Shown: one piece after another, positions 17,462-25,791 of the stretch
Layout: every line of letters starts with the position of its first letter
Position numbering within the stretch: position 1 is the stretch's first letter
Assembly (NCBI RefSeq): GCF_030403505.1
Contig: NZ_JAUEMJ010000004.1
Span: 62,001 to 126,000, forward strand
Source of the DNA: Glycomyces tritici
GTDB lineage: Bacteria; Actinomycetota; Actinomycetes; Mycobacteriales; Micromonosporaceae
Reading direction: 5' to 3'
DNA: 64,000 nucleotides
Translations under genes and position numbers: made by a program
The notes under the pieces: model-generated
Seen by the model: only the letters and a program-made list of their open reading frames with translations
Databases searched by the model: none
Told to the model about the DNA's origin: nothing

Positions 17462-18658
17462 ATGGAGCCGACCACTGCCGGACTCCTCGTCGACGTCGTG
17501 ATCGTGCTGCTGGCGCTCCTGTTCGCCATCAACGGCTACCGCGAGGGCTTCATCGCCTCCGCGACCACGTTCTTCGGCTTCCTCGGCGGAGCGATCCTCG
17601 GCACGCAGCTCGCGCCGTTCGCCGCCGACTTCTACACCGAGGCGCTCGCGAAGCTCATCGCCTCGCTCCTGGTCGTCTTCGCACTCGCCTTGGGCGGCAT
17701 GGCCATCGCCACCTCCATCGGGTACAAGCTCCGCCGGCGGCTGCGCCGGGACGGCTCCAAGCGCCTCGACCACCTCGCGGGCCCGCTCGTCTCCGTCGCC
17801 GCGGTGCTCCTGGTCACCTGGGTCGCGGCCGCGCCGCTCGCGAACTCCTCGATGCCCGCGGTCGCCTCCGCCGTCCGCAACTCGAGCCTCCTCACCGGCA
17901 TCGACGAGCACATGCCCGAGGCGGTCAAGGGCGTCTACGAGTCGATGCGCGAATCGCTCAACACCTCCGGGATGCCGGACGTGTTCTCCGGGCTCGACCC
18001 GACCGAGGCCCGCGACGTCGACCCGCCCGACCCCGAGCTCGCCGCCTCCAGCGTGGTCGTCAACGCCGAGGACTCGGTCCTCAAGGTCCACGGCTCGGCC
18101 CCCTCCTGCGACCGCCAGATCGAGGGCTCCAGCTTCGTCTACGCCGACGGCCTCGTGGCCACGAACGCGCACGTCGTCGCCGGCACCGAGCAGGTGCAGG
18201 TCGAATCCGACGGCGACCTGTACGACGCCGAGGTCATCGTGTTCGAGCCCGAGAAGGACCTCGCGATCCTCAGCGTCCCCGACCTCGACGCCGCACCGCT
18301 CCCGCTCCAGTCCGACACCGCCGCCTCCGGCGACGACGCGATCGTCCTCGGCTACCCCGGCGGCGGCCCCTACACCGCGACCGCCGCCCGCATCCGCGAG
18401 GCGCGCATCGTCACCGGCCCCGACATCTACGACGACGGCACGGTCACCCGCGAGGTCTACCAGCTCTACGCGCGGATCATCGGCGGCAATTCCGGCGGCC
18501 CCCTGCTCAACCCGCACGGCGAGGTGATCGGAGTCATCTTCGCCGCCGCCATCGACGACCCGGAGACCGGATACGCGCTCACCATGGACGAGTCCGCGCC
18601 TGTCCTGGACGCGGGGCGCACCGCTTCGGGCCCCGTCGGCACCGGATCTTGTACGTGA
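17462..18658 (+). CDS. marP: MarP-like membrane serine protease (CvpA + trypsin)
   Basis: This is a 398-residue protein with an N-terminal CvpA-type membrane domain of four helices and an extracytoplasmic chymotrypsin-like domain. The triad is His237 (NAHVVAG), Asp266 (EKDLAIL) and Ser344 (GGNSGGPL). Cys216 and Cys397 match the disulfide pair known to regulate MarP of M. tuberculosis. MarP supports acid and oxidative stress resistance by acting on cell-wall hydrolases. The ATG has GGAGG upstream. It is the last gene of the nth operon. Confidence 0.93.
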   Translation: MEPTTAGLLVDVVIVLLALLFAINGYREGFIASATTFFGFLGGAILGTQLAPFAADFYTEALAKLIASLLVVFALALGGMAIATSIGYKLRRRLRRDGSKRLDHLAGPLVSVAAVLLVTWVAAAPLANSSMPAVASAVRNSSLLTGIDEHMPEAVKGVYESMRESLNTSGMPDVFSGLDPTEARDVDPPDPELAASSVVVNAEDSVLKVHGSAPSCDRQIEGSSFVYADGLVATNAHVVAGTEQVQVESDGDLYDAEVIVFEPEKDLAILSVPDLDAAPLPLQSDTAASGDDAIVLGYPGGGPYTATAARIREARIVTGPDIYDDGTVTREVYQLYARIIGGNSGGPLLNPHGEVIGVIFAAAIDDPETGYALTMDESAPVLDAGRTASGPVGTGSCT

Positions 18659-18827
18659 TCTGTGGGTTCCTGTGGGAATACGCCATTGCCTGATACTGGG
18701 CGTGGCGTCACATTGCAGGTAGGCTGTACCGGTCGCTGTCGACGCTTTCCGTTTTCCGGAACGTACACCCTGCTGAGACGGCGTGGTGAGTCTCTCGCGG
18801 TGACGCTCGGAACCGACGGAACGCATT

Positions 18828-18843
18828 CATTCGGATACGAATG
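18828..18843. promoter_or_regulatory. Inverted repeat in the crp upstream region
   Basis: CATTCG-GATA-CGAATG is a perfect 6+6 inverted repeat. It lies within the 304-bp gene-free stretch 18659-18962, which is less GC-rich than its surroundings and should contain the crp promoter. I see no small gene in this gap and cannot name the regulator. Confidence 0.35.
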
Positions 18844-18962
18844 TCGATTCCGGCGTCTACGTGCGCATGTGGATTTACGGGGGTCTCGCTCCCGCAATGC
18901 GGACAAGAGGCATAGACTCAGTACTTGCACTAGCGGTGCGTTGAAGAAAGGTGCGAACGGAC

Positions 18963-19640
18963 ATGGAAGATGTATTGGCCAGGGCCGCCCTGTTCAAGGG
19001 CGTAGATCCCGAAGCTGTCGAGTCGCTCATCAAAGAGATGGAGTACGTCGACGTCAACAAGGGCCAGACCGTCTTCACCGAGAACGAGCCGGGTGACAGT
19101 CTCTACATCGTCATGTCCGGGAAGGTGAAGCTGGGGCGTCGCTCTGCCGACGGCCGCCAGAACCTGATCGCGGTCATGGGCCCGTCCGACATGGTCGGCG
19201 AGCTCGCGCTGTTCGACCCCGGTCCCCGCACCGCCACCGCCACCGCTCTGACCGACACCCGCATGGCCCGCCTGTCGAAGACGGCGCTGCGCCCTTGGCT
19301 GGCCAACCGGCCCGAGATCGCCGAGCAGCTGCTGCGCGTGATAGCACGCCGGCTGCGTCGCACGAACGACTCGATGGCGGACCTCATCTTCACCGACGTC
19401 CCCGGTCGTGTCGCGAAGGCCCTCCTGCACATGGCGAGCCGCTTCGGCACCCGCGACGGCGGCGTCCTGCGCGTCACCCACGACCTGACGCAGGAGGAGC
19501 TCGCCCAGCTGGTCGGCGCCTCCCGCGAGACCGTGAACAAGGCCCTCGCCGACTTCGCCGGCCGCGGCTGGCTGCGCCTGGACGGCAAGAGCGTCATCAT
19601 CATGGACCCCGAGCGGTTGGCTCGGCGCGCCCGCGTGTAA
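18963..19640 (+). CDS. crp: Crp/Fnr family transcriptional regulator
   Basis: This is a 225-residue regulator with an N-terminal cyclic-nucleotide-binding jelly roll ([32 protein letters not shown]) and a C-terminal winged helix ([21 protein letters not shown]). The phosphate-binding cassette [13 protein letters not shown] is the mycobacterial Crp type, so cAMP binding is likely. The length matches Rv3676 (224 residues). The ATG at 18963 was chosen over a GTG at 18951 because family members start with [12 protein letters not shown] sequence. A terminator follows. Confidence 0.93.
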   Translation: MEDVLARAALFKGVDPEAVESLIKEMEYVDVNKGQTVFTENEPGDSLYIVMSGKVKLGRRSADGRQNLIAVMGPSDMVGELALFDPGPRTATATALTDTRMARLSKTALRPWLANRPEIAEQLLRVIARRLRRTNDSMADLIFTDVPGRVAKALLHMASRFGTRDGGVLRVTHDLTQEELAQLVGASRETVNKALADFAGRGWLRLDGKSVIIMDPERLARRARV

Positions 19641-19660
19641 CGCTCACGTGTGAACTTGCA

Positions 19661-19683
19661 GGCCCCCGGCATCGCCGGGGGCC
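19661..19683 (+). terminator. Terminator after crp
   Basis: The stem GGCCCCCGGC/GCCGGGGGCC has a 3-nt loop and is followed by TTCTTCATT. Confidence 0.85.
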
Positions 19684-19804
19684 TTCTTCATTCCCCGGTC
19701 AGTGCCGGTGATCACCCCGTCCCCCGCCCTTGGGCGATTCGACGTTCGCACCCGCGTCCGTCTAGACTTCCGGTAACCATCCCGGAGTCTGCTGAAGGAG
19801 CGTT

Positions 19805-20086
19805 GTGGCAGGGCAACTGAACGTCGAAGTCGTAGCAGTCGACTCGAAAGTGTGGTCCGGAGCGGCCAAGGCCGTGTACGCGCGCACCACTGAAGGCGAA
19901 CTGGGAATCCTCCCGAACCACCAACCCCTGCTGGGCGAGCTGCGGGTCGACAGCACCGTGAGGGTGCAGCCGGTCGACGGCGGCGAACTGGCCTGGCAGA
20001 TCGAGGGCGGCTTCCTGTCGGTGACCACCGACGGGGTCACCATCCTCGCCGAGACCGCCGAGGCGGTCGCCCCCGCTTCGGCATAG
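19805..20086 (+). CDS. atpC: F1 ATP synthase epsilon subunit (beta-sandwich domain only)
   Basis: This is a 93-residue protein homologous to the N-terminal beta-sandwich domain of the F1 epsilon subunit, which joins the c-ring to the central stalk. The signature EGELGILPNHQPLLGEL is typical. The C-terminal helical hairpin that restrains ATP hydrolysis in other species is absent. The GTG start has AAGGAG upstream. atpD is not upstream; crp and its terminator are. The downstream gene is the usual DUF2550 partner (as in Rv1311-Rv1312), 2 bp away. Confidence 0.92.
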   Translation: MAGQLNVEVVAVDSKVWSGAAKAVYARTTEGELGILPNHQPLLGELRVDSTVRVQPVDGGELAWQIEGGFLSVTTDGVTILAETAEAVAPASA

Positions 20087-20088
20087 TC

Positions 20089-20526
20089 ATGCTGAAGGCA
20101 CTGCTCGTCGTCGCCGCACTGGCGGCGGCCGTCGCGGTGTTCTTGGTGCTGACCTACGTCCGCCGCTCCTTCCTGTCCCGCTCGGGCTCGGTCGCCATGG
20201 CGGCCAGGCTCTCCCGGCACATGGAGGGGCGCGGCTGGGCCCCCGGCTTCGCCGTCTACGAGAGCGGCACGCTCCGCTGGTACCGGATGTTCTCCCTCGC
20301 GTTCGGCCCCCGCTACTCGCTCCTGCGCCACGACGTCCAGGTCTCCGAGCGCCGCAAGCCGGTCGGGCCCGAAGCCCAGATCTTCCCCCCCGAAGTCGCG
20401 ATCCTGCGATGCAAGAGCGCCACAGGCGAAGTGGAGCTCGCGATGACCACCTCGGCCGTCACCGGCTTCCTCTCCTGGCTCGAGGCCGCCCCACCAGGGG
20501 CGGAGTTCTACTCGGGCCGCGACTGA
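20089..20526 (+). CDS. DUF2550 family membrane protein
   Basis: This is a 145-residue protein with one N-terminal membrane helix and a soluble domain. The conserved segments FAVYESGTLRWYRMFSLAFGPRY and TSAVTGFLSWLEAAPPG fit the DUF2550 family, which sits behind atpC in many actinobacteria. Its function is unknown. It starts 2 bp after the atpC stop, so the pair is one transcription unit. Confidence 0.88.
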   Translation: MLKALLVVAALAAAVAVFLVLTYVRRSFLSRSGSVAMAARLSRHMEGRGWAPGFAVYESGTLRWYRMFSLAFGPRYSLLRHDVQVSERRKPVGPEAQIFPPEVAILRCKSATGEVELAMTTSAVTGFLSWLEAAPPGAEFYSGRD

Positions 20527-20529
20527 CCC

Positions 20530-20558
20530 GCGCCTCCTCCCCACAACGGAGGAGGCGC
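20530..20558 (+). terminator. Terminator after atpC-DUF2550
   Basis: A perfect 11-bp stem GCGCCTCCTCC/GGAGGAGGCGC with a 7-nt loop is followed by TTCG. Confidence 0.85.
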
Positions 20559-20644
20559 TTCGCCGTCGCGTCCTCCTTGCGGCCCATGCGAACTTCAGCC
20601 GTTTCGGGGTGGACCCGCCCGATTCGGGCCGATACCGTGGCGGC

Positions 20645-21895
20645 ATGCGCACTCACCTCCCCCTGGCGGGCGCACTCGCGCTCGCGATCATCGCCACCCC
20701 CGGCGCCGCGGGCGCCGCACCCACCGGCCTCGATGAGGACCTGCTCGACCGGAAGCTCGAAGCGCTCCACGACGTCGCCGACCACTCCGTCACCGCCGAA
20801 GTCCGCCTCGGCGACGACACCTGGGCCGAGACCGCCGGCACCCGCCGCATCGACGGCGGCGGCGGGCAGGTCGACGAGGACGACCGCGTCCGCATCGCCA
20901 GCCTCACCAAGTCCATGGTCGCGACCGTGCTCCTCCAGCTCCAGGACGAAGGCGACGTCGACCTCGACCGGCCCCTCAGCGACTACCTCCCCGGCCTCCT
21001 CCCCTACGAGCAGGAGCCCACGGTCCGGCAGGTCATGCAGCACACCAGCGGCATGTTCGAGTACTTCTACTACCTGTACGTCTCGCTGTGGGAAGGCGAC
21101 CCCGCCGACTTCTACGCGAACTACCGGACCCATTACAGCCCAGAGGAACTCGTCGAGATCGGCACCCAGGACCCGCTGCTGTTCGAACCCGGCACGAACT
21201 GGTCGTACTCCAACACCGGGTACATCGCGCTCGGCCTCCTCATCGAGGAGCTCACCGGCGACGACCTCCACGAGGTCCTCGACGACCGGGTCTTCGACCC
21301 CGCCGACCTGGACGACACGTACCTCCCGAAGGACGACACCTCCGGCATCCGCGGCGCGAACCCGGTCCCGTACCTGACCACCGGCGACCCGCGACACCCC
21401 TACTTCGACACCACGAAGCTCTCCAACAACCAGTTCTGGGCCGCGGGCGGCGTCATGTCCACCATGGAGGACGTCAACGACTTCTACGACGCCCTCACCG
21501 ACGGCACCCTCCTGGACGACGCCGCACTGGCCGAGATGAGCCAGTACGTCGAGACCGGTGACGGCACCGTCTACGGCCTCGGCCTCATCGGGCTCCCGCT
21601 CACCTGCCCCGGCGCGTCCGAGCAGGAGGTCTTCCTCGGCCACACCGGCGGCGGCCTCGGCCACCAGACCTACTCGTTCCACTCCGCCGACGGGGAACGG
21701 CAGGCGACGTTCACCTGGAACATCGACGACCGGCACGGCGCCGCCGACCCGGCCGAACTGAACTGGGCCCTCAGCGCCCTGCTCATCGCCGGCCTCTGCG
21801 GCGCCGACATCGGCGACATGCCCGCCGGCGCGGACCAGCGGGCCCAGGCCGCGCCGCTGATCCCGGCCGTCGAAGACCTGCTGCTCCTCGGCTGA
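20645..21895 (+). CDS. Secreted beta-lactamase-fold serine hydrolase
   Basis: This is a 416-residue exported hydrolase of the class C beta-lactamase/D,D-peptidase family. The signal peptide ends near AAGAA. The SxxK motif is Ser86-Leu-Thr-Lys89 (IASLTKS), the YxN motif is in NWSYSNTGYI, and the third motif is HTGGG. Such proteins act as D,D-carboxypeptidases or esterases; beta-lactamase activity is not implied. The ATG at 20645 gives the signal peptide. It is convergent with phoD across a strong hairpin. Confidence 0.9.
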   Translation: MRTHLPLAGALALAIIATPGAAGAAPTGLDEDLLDRKLEALHDVADHSVTAEVRLGDDTWAETAGTRRIDGGGGQVDEDDRVRIASLTKSMVATVLLQLQDEGDVDLDRPLSDYLPGLLPYEQEPTVRQVMQHTSGMFEYFYYLYVSLWEGDPADFYANYRTHYSPEELVEIGTQDPLLFEPGTNWSYSNTGYIALGLLIEELTGDDLHEVLDDRVFDPADLDDTYLPKDDTSGIRGANPVPYLTTGDPRHPYFDTTKLSNNQFWAAGGVMSTMEDVNDFYDALTDGTLLDDAALAEMSQYVETGDGTVYGLGLIGLPLTCPGASEQEVFLGHTGGGLGHQTYSFHSADGERQATFTWNIDDRHGAADPAELNWALSALLIAGLCGADIGDMPAGADQRAQAAPLIPAVEDLLLLG

Positions 21896-21904
21896 CCCGA
21901 CGCG

Positions 21905-21938
21905 AGAGGCCCGCGGGAGTCGCCGCCCGCGGGCCTCT
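21905..21938. terminator. Bidirectional terminator between hydrolase and phoD
   Basis: A 13-bp perfect stem AGAGGCCCGCGGG/CCCGCGGGCCTCT has an 8-nt loop between convergent genes, with CTCTTCG on the plus side. Confidence 0.85.
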
Positions 21939-21948
21939 CTTCGCACGC

Positions 21949-23448
21949 CTAAGCGACCGGCTCGAGCGCCTTCGTGAACAGCGTCCCGCCGTCGAGGTCC
22001 TTGAGCGACACCGTGAACACCTCCGTCTCGGCGTCGATCGCGACCTCGCCGAAGAACTGGAAGCCCTGCGCCGGCGACGTGTTCGCCGCCGGAGGCGCCT
22101 GCACGAACACCGCCTCGGGCCCGAACGTCGCATCGAGCTTGTTGGGCCCGAACGCGCCCGCGTTCAACGGCCCGGACACGAACTCCCAGAACGGGTCGAA
22201 GTCCTGGAACACCGCCCGGTCCGGGCTGTAGTGGTGCGCCGCGGTGTAGTGCACGTCCGCGGTCAGCCACACCAGGTTCCTCACGCCCTCGCGCTTCGCG
22301 AACGAGAGCAGCCCCGCGATCTCGCCCTCGCGCCCGCCCGGCGCGCCCCCGGCGCCGTTCGAGACCCCTTCCTGCGCACCGGTGCCGTCGCCCACGACCA
22401 GACCGATCGGCAGGTCCGCCGCGATCACCTTCCAGGTGGCCTTCGAGCGGCGCAGCTCCCGCTTGAGCCACTCCAGCTGCACCTCGCCCAGCACGGTCCC
22501 GGTCGGGCCGTCCGCGTCCGGGTTGGGGCTCTTGAAGGTCCGCATGTCCAGCACGAACACGTCCAGCAGCGGGCCGTACGCGAGCTTCCGGTAGATCCGG
22601 CCCGCGGCGTCGAAGCCGCCCGGCGTGAACTCCGCGAAGGCCTGCCGGGCCCGCGCGGCGAGCACGTCCACGTTCTTCTCGGTGTACTGCGGCAGGTCGA
22701 GGATCTCGCCGGGGTACCAGTTGTTGGTGACCTCGTGGTCGTCCCACTGGTTCACCATCGGCACGGCCGCCAGGTACGCCCGCAGGTTCTCGTCCAAGAG
22801 GTTGTACTTGAACTGGCCCCGGTACTCCTCGAGCGTCTCGGCGACCTTCAGCTTCTCGTCGACGAGCGTGTTCTTCCACGTCGTGCCGTCCGGCAGCGCC
22901 ACCGACTCCGCGAGCGGGCCGTCGCTGTACACGAAGTCGCCCGAGCACAGGAAGAAGTCCGGTTCGGCGTCGGCCATGGCCTGGAAGATCCGGTACCCGC
23001 CGAAGTCCGGGTTGATCCCCCAGCCCTGCCCGGCGAGGTCGCCCGACCACTGGAACCTGATGTCCGCCGGTTCGCATGCGGCCGTGGTGAACGAGCCCTC
23101 CAGCGCCTCGGACCGCCGCTCGCCCTCGGCGTGGATCCGGTAGTGGTACCGCTGCCCGGGGCGCAGGCCCTTGAGCCGCACCTTCCCGGTGAAGTCGGTG
23201 TCGGCGGTGAGCGACGGGCCGCCGATCTGGCGGGCGTGCTTGAAATCGGGGCGCGTCGCGATCTCCACGCGCATGCGCGAACCGCGGTCGGCGCGGGTCC
23301 ACAGGACCGCGCCTTGCGCGGTCACGTCTCCGGACTGGACGCCGTGGGTGAGCTTGGGGCGCGAGGACGCGTACGAGATCCCGGGGGTCCCGAGCAGGAC
23401 CGCGCCGCCGGCTCCGGCGGCCAGCAGCCGCCGACGAGCAATCTGCAC
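21949..23448 (-). CDS. phoD: PhoD-family alkaline phosphatase/phosphodiesterase
   Basis: This is a 499-residue phosphate-starvation enzyme exported by the Tat route; the signal carries ARRRLL followed by a hydrophobic stretch. The Fe/Ca metal-site motifs are CSGDFVYSD, NQWDDHEVTNNW and LTADVHYTAAHH. An N-terminal Ig-like PhoD domain (HGVQSGDVTAQGAVLWTRA) precedes the catalytic domain. I chose GTG at 23448 because GGAGA lies 5 nt upstream; a TTG at 23460 is also in frame. A candidate PHO box lies upstream. Confidence 0.93.
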   Translation of the reverse strand: MQIARRRLLAAGAGGAVLLGTPGISYASSRPKLTHGVQSGDVTAQGAVLWTRADRGSRMRVEIATRPDFKHARQIGGPSLTADTDFTGKVRLKGLRPGQRYHYRIHAEGERRSEALEGSFTTAACEPADIRFQWSGDLAGQGWGINPDFGGYRIFQAMADAEPDFFLCSGDFVYSDGPLAESVALPDGTTWKNTLVDEKLKVAETLEEYRGQFKYNLLDENLRAYLAAVPMVNQWDDHEVTNNWYPGEILDLPQYTEKNVDVLAARARQAFAEFTPGGFDAAGRIYRKLAYGPLLDVFVLDMRTFKSPNPDADGPTGTVLGEVQLEWLKRELRRSKATWKVIAADLPIGLVVGDGTGAQEGVSNGAGGAPGGREGEIAGLLSFAKREGVRNLVWLTADVHYTAAHHYSPDRAVFQDFDPFWEFVSGPLNAGAFGPNKLDATFGPEAVFVQAPPAANTSPAQGFQFFGEVAIDAETEVFTVSLKDLDGGTLFTKALEPVA

Positions 23449-23511
23449 TGTTGTCTCCAATGGCTTGGGAATCGGGGTGAACAGCCCTCACCCTCCCAGC
23501 CGAGGTCGACG

Positions 23512-23533
23512 CGCCGGTGGCCGCGACGTGAAC
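23512..23533 (-). promoter_or_regulatory. Candidate PHO box upstream of phoD
   Basis: On the minus strand two 11-bp direct units, GTTCACGTCGC and GGCCACCGGCG, resemble the Streptomyces PhoP repeat GTTCACC. A further exact GTTCACC is at 23476-23482, closer to the gene. The matches are 6/7 and 5/7 at the correct 11-bp period. Confidence 0.5.
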
Positions 23534-23535
23534 AA

Positions 23536-23593
23536 ACGGGCCCCGCGCTCCGGCCGGCCGGGGGCCGTGGTGTTGCCGGAGCGCGGGGCCCGT
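23536..23593 (-). terminator. Terminator of the ABC-2/HTH operon
   Basis: An 18-bp perfect stem ACGGGCCCCGCGCTCCGG pairs with its complement at 23576-23593, with a GC-rich loop and TTTGTT on the minus strand. It separates the upstream operon from phoD. Confidence 0.85.
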
Positions 23594-23643
23594 CTTCCTG
23601 GAGTGGGGTCCTTGTCCGTTCAGGCGCCGAGGCGCGACTCTAC

Positions 23644-23877
23644 TCAGGTTCCCGCGCCGAGGCGCGGGAATGGCTTGGTGGAGAACACGACTTCCACGGG
23701 CACCTCGAAGTACTCGGCGAGCTTCAGGGCGAGGTGGAGGCTCGGGCTGTATTCGCCGCGTTCGAGGTAGCCGACGGTCTGGTAGTGGACGCCGAGGGCG
23801 TCGGCCAGCTGCCGCCGCGAGACGCCCCGTTCGGCGCGCAGCATCGCGATGCGGTTGTAGACCTCGTCCCCGGCCAC
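23644..23877 (-). CDS. Small XRE-family HTH regulator
   Basis: This is a 77-residue single-domain DNA-binding protein of the YozG/Cro type that commonly ends ABC-2 operons. The HTH is SRRQLADALGVHYQTVGYLERG, followed by the family tail KLAEYFEVPVEVVFS. It starts with GTG 7 bp after the ABC permease stop, so it is probably co-transcribed and may regulate the operon. A 13-bp block, GCGCCGAGGCGCG, occurs in its last codons (23654) and again 30 bp downstream (23624), a small 3'-end duplication. Confidence 0.87.
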   Translation of the reverse strand: MAGDEVYNRIAMLRAERGVSRRQLADALGVHYQTVGYLERGEYSPSLHLALKLAEYFEVPVEVVFSTKPFPRLGAGT

Positions 23878-23884
23878 GCCTCGA

Positions 23885-24736
23885 TCACCAGTCCCTCTGC
23901 ATGTCGGCGCGGCGCGCCGCCACGGCCGAACCCGATTCGCGCCGCGACATCCGCCGCAGCAGCCTGGGCGCCAACGCCATCGAGGCCACCGCCCACAACG
24001 CGAGCACGGCGAACATGGTAACGGTGCGCCATTCGCCGCCGATCTCCACGGCCGCCATCGCGTCCGGCAGCAGCGCGTGCCGCATGCCCAGGCCCATCCA
24101 GTAGATCGGGAAGACCTGCCCGACGCCCTGCAGCCAGCCCGGCAGGGCCGTGATCGGGTAGAAGATCCCGGAGATCGCGATCAGGCCCATGATGGGGAGC
24201 ATGATGAGGCCCATGTTCCGCGGGTTGTCGAGGAGCGCCCCGATGACCGCGCCGATCGGCAGCGCCGCGATGAGCCCCATGAGCAGCACGGCGACGAACA
24301 TCAGCCACCGGTCGGGGGTCCCGAACTCGAGGCCGTCGAACAGCGGCAGGCCCACGGCGAGGAGCACCACGACCGTGACGCAGATGAACAGCGCCGTGGA
24401 GACCAGGTGCCCGACGAGGTAGCCGGTCATGCCGCCGGGCATGGACTTGGCGCGCAGGAGCGTGCCGTTGGTGCGGTCCATCGCGAGCGCGCCGACCATC
24501 GCGGTGATGCCGCCGAAGACGACGTTCATGCCGATGAGGCTCGGCATGTTCATGGAGCCCAAGGAGACCGGTGCGCCCTCGAATTCGGCGCGCTGCATGA
24601 ACAGGAGCACGACGATCGCGATCCCGGTGGGCATGATGAAGCCCATCAGGTCCCCCGGGGAGGTGAGCGAGATCTTCGTCTCGATCAAGCCCCGCTTCCA
24701 ACCGGTGCGGTACTCGTGGAGGGTGTTGGTGCTCAT
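23885..24736 (-). CDS. ABC-2 type transporter permease
   Basis: This is a 283-residue integral membrane protein with six predicted helices in the ABC-2 export fold. Its N-terminus is cytoplasmic, and the last helices contain GISGIFYPITALPGWLQ-like sequence typical of drug/antibiotic exporters. The ATG overlaps the ATPase stop (ATGA). The operon order is ATPase, permease, HTH regulator. The substrate is unknown. Confidence 0.9.
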   Translation of the reverse strand: MSTNTLHEYRTGWKRGLIETKISLTSPGDLMGFIMPTGIAIVVLLFMQRAEFEGAPVSLGSMNMPSLIGMNVVFGGITAMVGALAMDRTNGTLLRAKSMPGGMTGYLVGHLVSTALFICVTVVVLLAVGLPLFDGLEFGTPDRWLMFVAVLLMGLIAALPIGAVIGALLDNPRNMGLIMLPIMGLIAISGIFYPITALPGWLQGVGQVFPIYWMGLGMRHALLPDAMAAVEIGGEWRTVTMFAVLALWAVASMALAPRLLRRMSRRESGSAVAARRADMQRDW

Positions 24737-25656
24737 CGAGTGGCCTCCTTGAAGGTGTCGACGGCGGTCGCGGCCTCGCCGGCCTCGAACTCGGCGACCA
24801 GCTCCAGGTAGGCGTCCTCGAGGCTGGCGCGGCGGATCTCGAGGTCGGTGACCCGGCCGTCGTCGGTGGCGAGGAGCTTGCGCACGAAGTCGGTGGCGTC
24901 CTCGGTGGCGTGGATCTGGAGCTGCCCGTCCTGGACCCACTTCACCTCGGCGGTGGTCGCGGCGGCGCGGGCGAGCTGGTCGGGCGAGCCGTCGGCGATG
25001 ATGCGCCCGCCCGCGAGGATGAGGATCCGCTCGGCCAGCTTCTCGGCCTCGTCGAGGTCGTGGGTGGTGAGCAGGATCGTGGTGCCGTCGAGGTCGGTGA
25101 GCCGGTGGATGAGCTCGTGGAACTCCCGGCGGGCGTGCGGGTCGAACCCGGTCGTGGGCTCGTCGAGGAACAGCAGGGACGGGCGGCCGATGATGCCGAG
25201 GGCCACGTCGAGGCGGCGGCGCTGGCCGCCCGAGAGGGTCCGTACGCGCTGCCCGGACTGGGCGGCGAGGCCGACCATCTCGAGCAGCTCGTCGGCACCC
25301 CAGGGCTCGGCGTACGGCCGGTAGTACTCGGCGAAGTGCGCGACGATGTCGCGCACCTTCCACTTGCCGTTGTCCCGCCATTCCTGGAGGACGACGCCGA
25401 GCTGGGCGCGCCAGGCCTCGCCGCCGTTCGCGGGGTCGACGCCGAGGACCGAGACGCGCCCGTCCGAGCGGGCGCGGAAGCCTTCGAGGATCTCGATGGT
25501 GGTGGTCTTGCCCGCCCCGTTGGGGCCGAGGAGGGCGGTGACCCCGCCGGGCTCGATCTCGAGGTCGAGCCCGGTGAGCACGTCCTTGTCGCCGTAACGC
25601 ATCCGGAGGTCGGATACGGCGATGGCGGGCCCGTCGTGAGCCGGGGGGTGTCCCAT
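24733..25656 (-). CDS. ABC-2 transporter ATP-binding protein
   Basis: This is a 307-residue ATPase for the adjacent permease, of the DrrA/CcmA family. Walker A is GPNGAGKTT, the signature is LSGGQRRR, Walker B is LLFLDEPTTG and the H-loop is LLTTHD. A C-terminal domain of about 80 residues follows, as in multidrug exporters. The ATG at 25656 is preceded by GAGATGAACC. The 25657-25739 region upstream is AT-rich and should hold the promoter. Confidence 0.92.
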   Translation of the reverse strand: MGHPPAHDGPAIAVSDLRMRYGDKDVLTGLDLEIEPGGVTALLGPNGAGKTTTIEILEGFRARSDGRVSVLGVDPANGGEAWRAQLGVVLQEWRDNGKWKVRDIVAHFAEYYRPYAEPWGADELLEMVGLAAQSGQRVRTLSGGQRRRLDVALGIIGRPSLLFLDEPTTGFDPHARREFHELIHRLTDLDGTTILLTTHDLDEAEKLAERILILAGGRIIADGSPDQLARAAATTAEVKWVQDGQLQIHATEDATDFVRKLLATDDGRVTDLEIRRASLEDAYLELVAEFEAGEAATAVDTFKEATR

Positions 25657-25739
25657 GGTTCATCTCCGCAGTATCAGTTCGCTAATCGATAGCATACATA
25701 CTACATCTTGGCGTACAGCTCCGTCGAACCGAATAACGA

Positions 25740-25773
25740 CGAGGGCCGCCCATCAGGAGATGGACGGCCCTCG
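25740..25773 (-). terminator. Terminator of the ytfQRT-yjfF operon
   Basis: The stem CGAGGGCCG/CGGCCCTCG with an inner CCATC/GATGG pairing lies 19 bp after the last gene. Confidence 0.8.
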
Positions 25774-25791
25774 CGGTGCGGAGAGTGGAGC

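Noticed and set aside
18663..18960. Crp autoregulatory site (TGTGA-N6-TCACA) upstream of crp
   Set aside because: Several half-matches such as GTGATC and GTCACA occur, but no pair has the right spacing; only the CATTCG-GATA-CGAATG inverted repeat is clear.
20459..23491. A 1010-codon minus-strand open frame across the hydrolase and phoD genes
   Set aside because: It overlaps two recognisable genes in other frames and has no domain or suitable start; high GC removes stop codons by chance.
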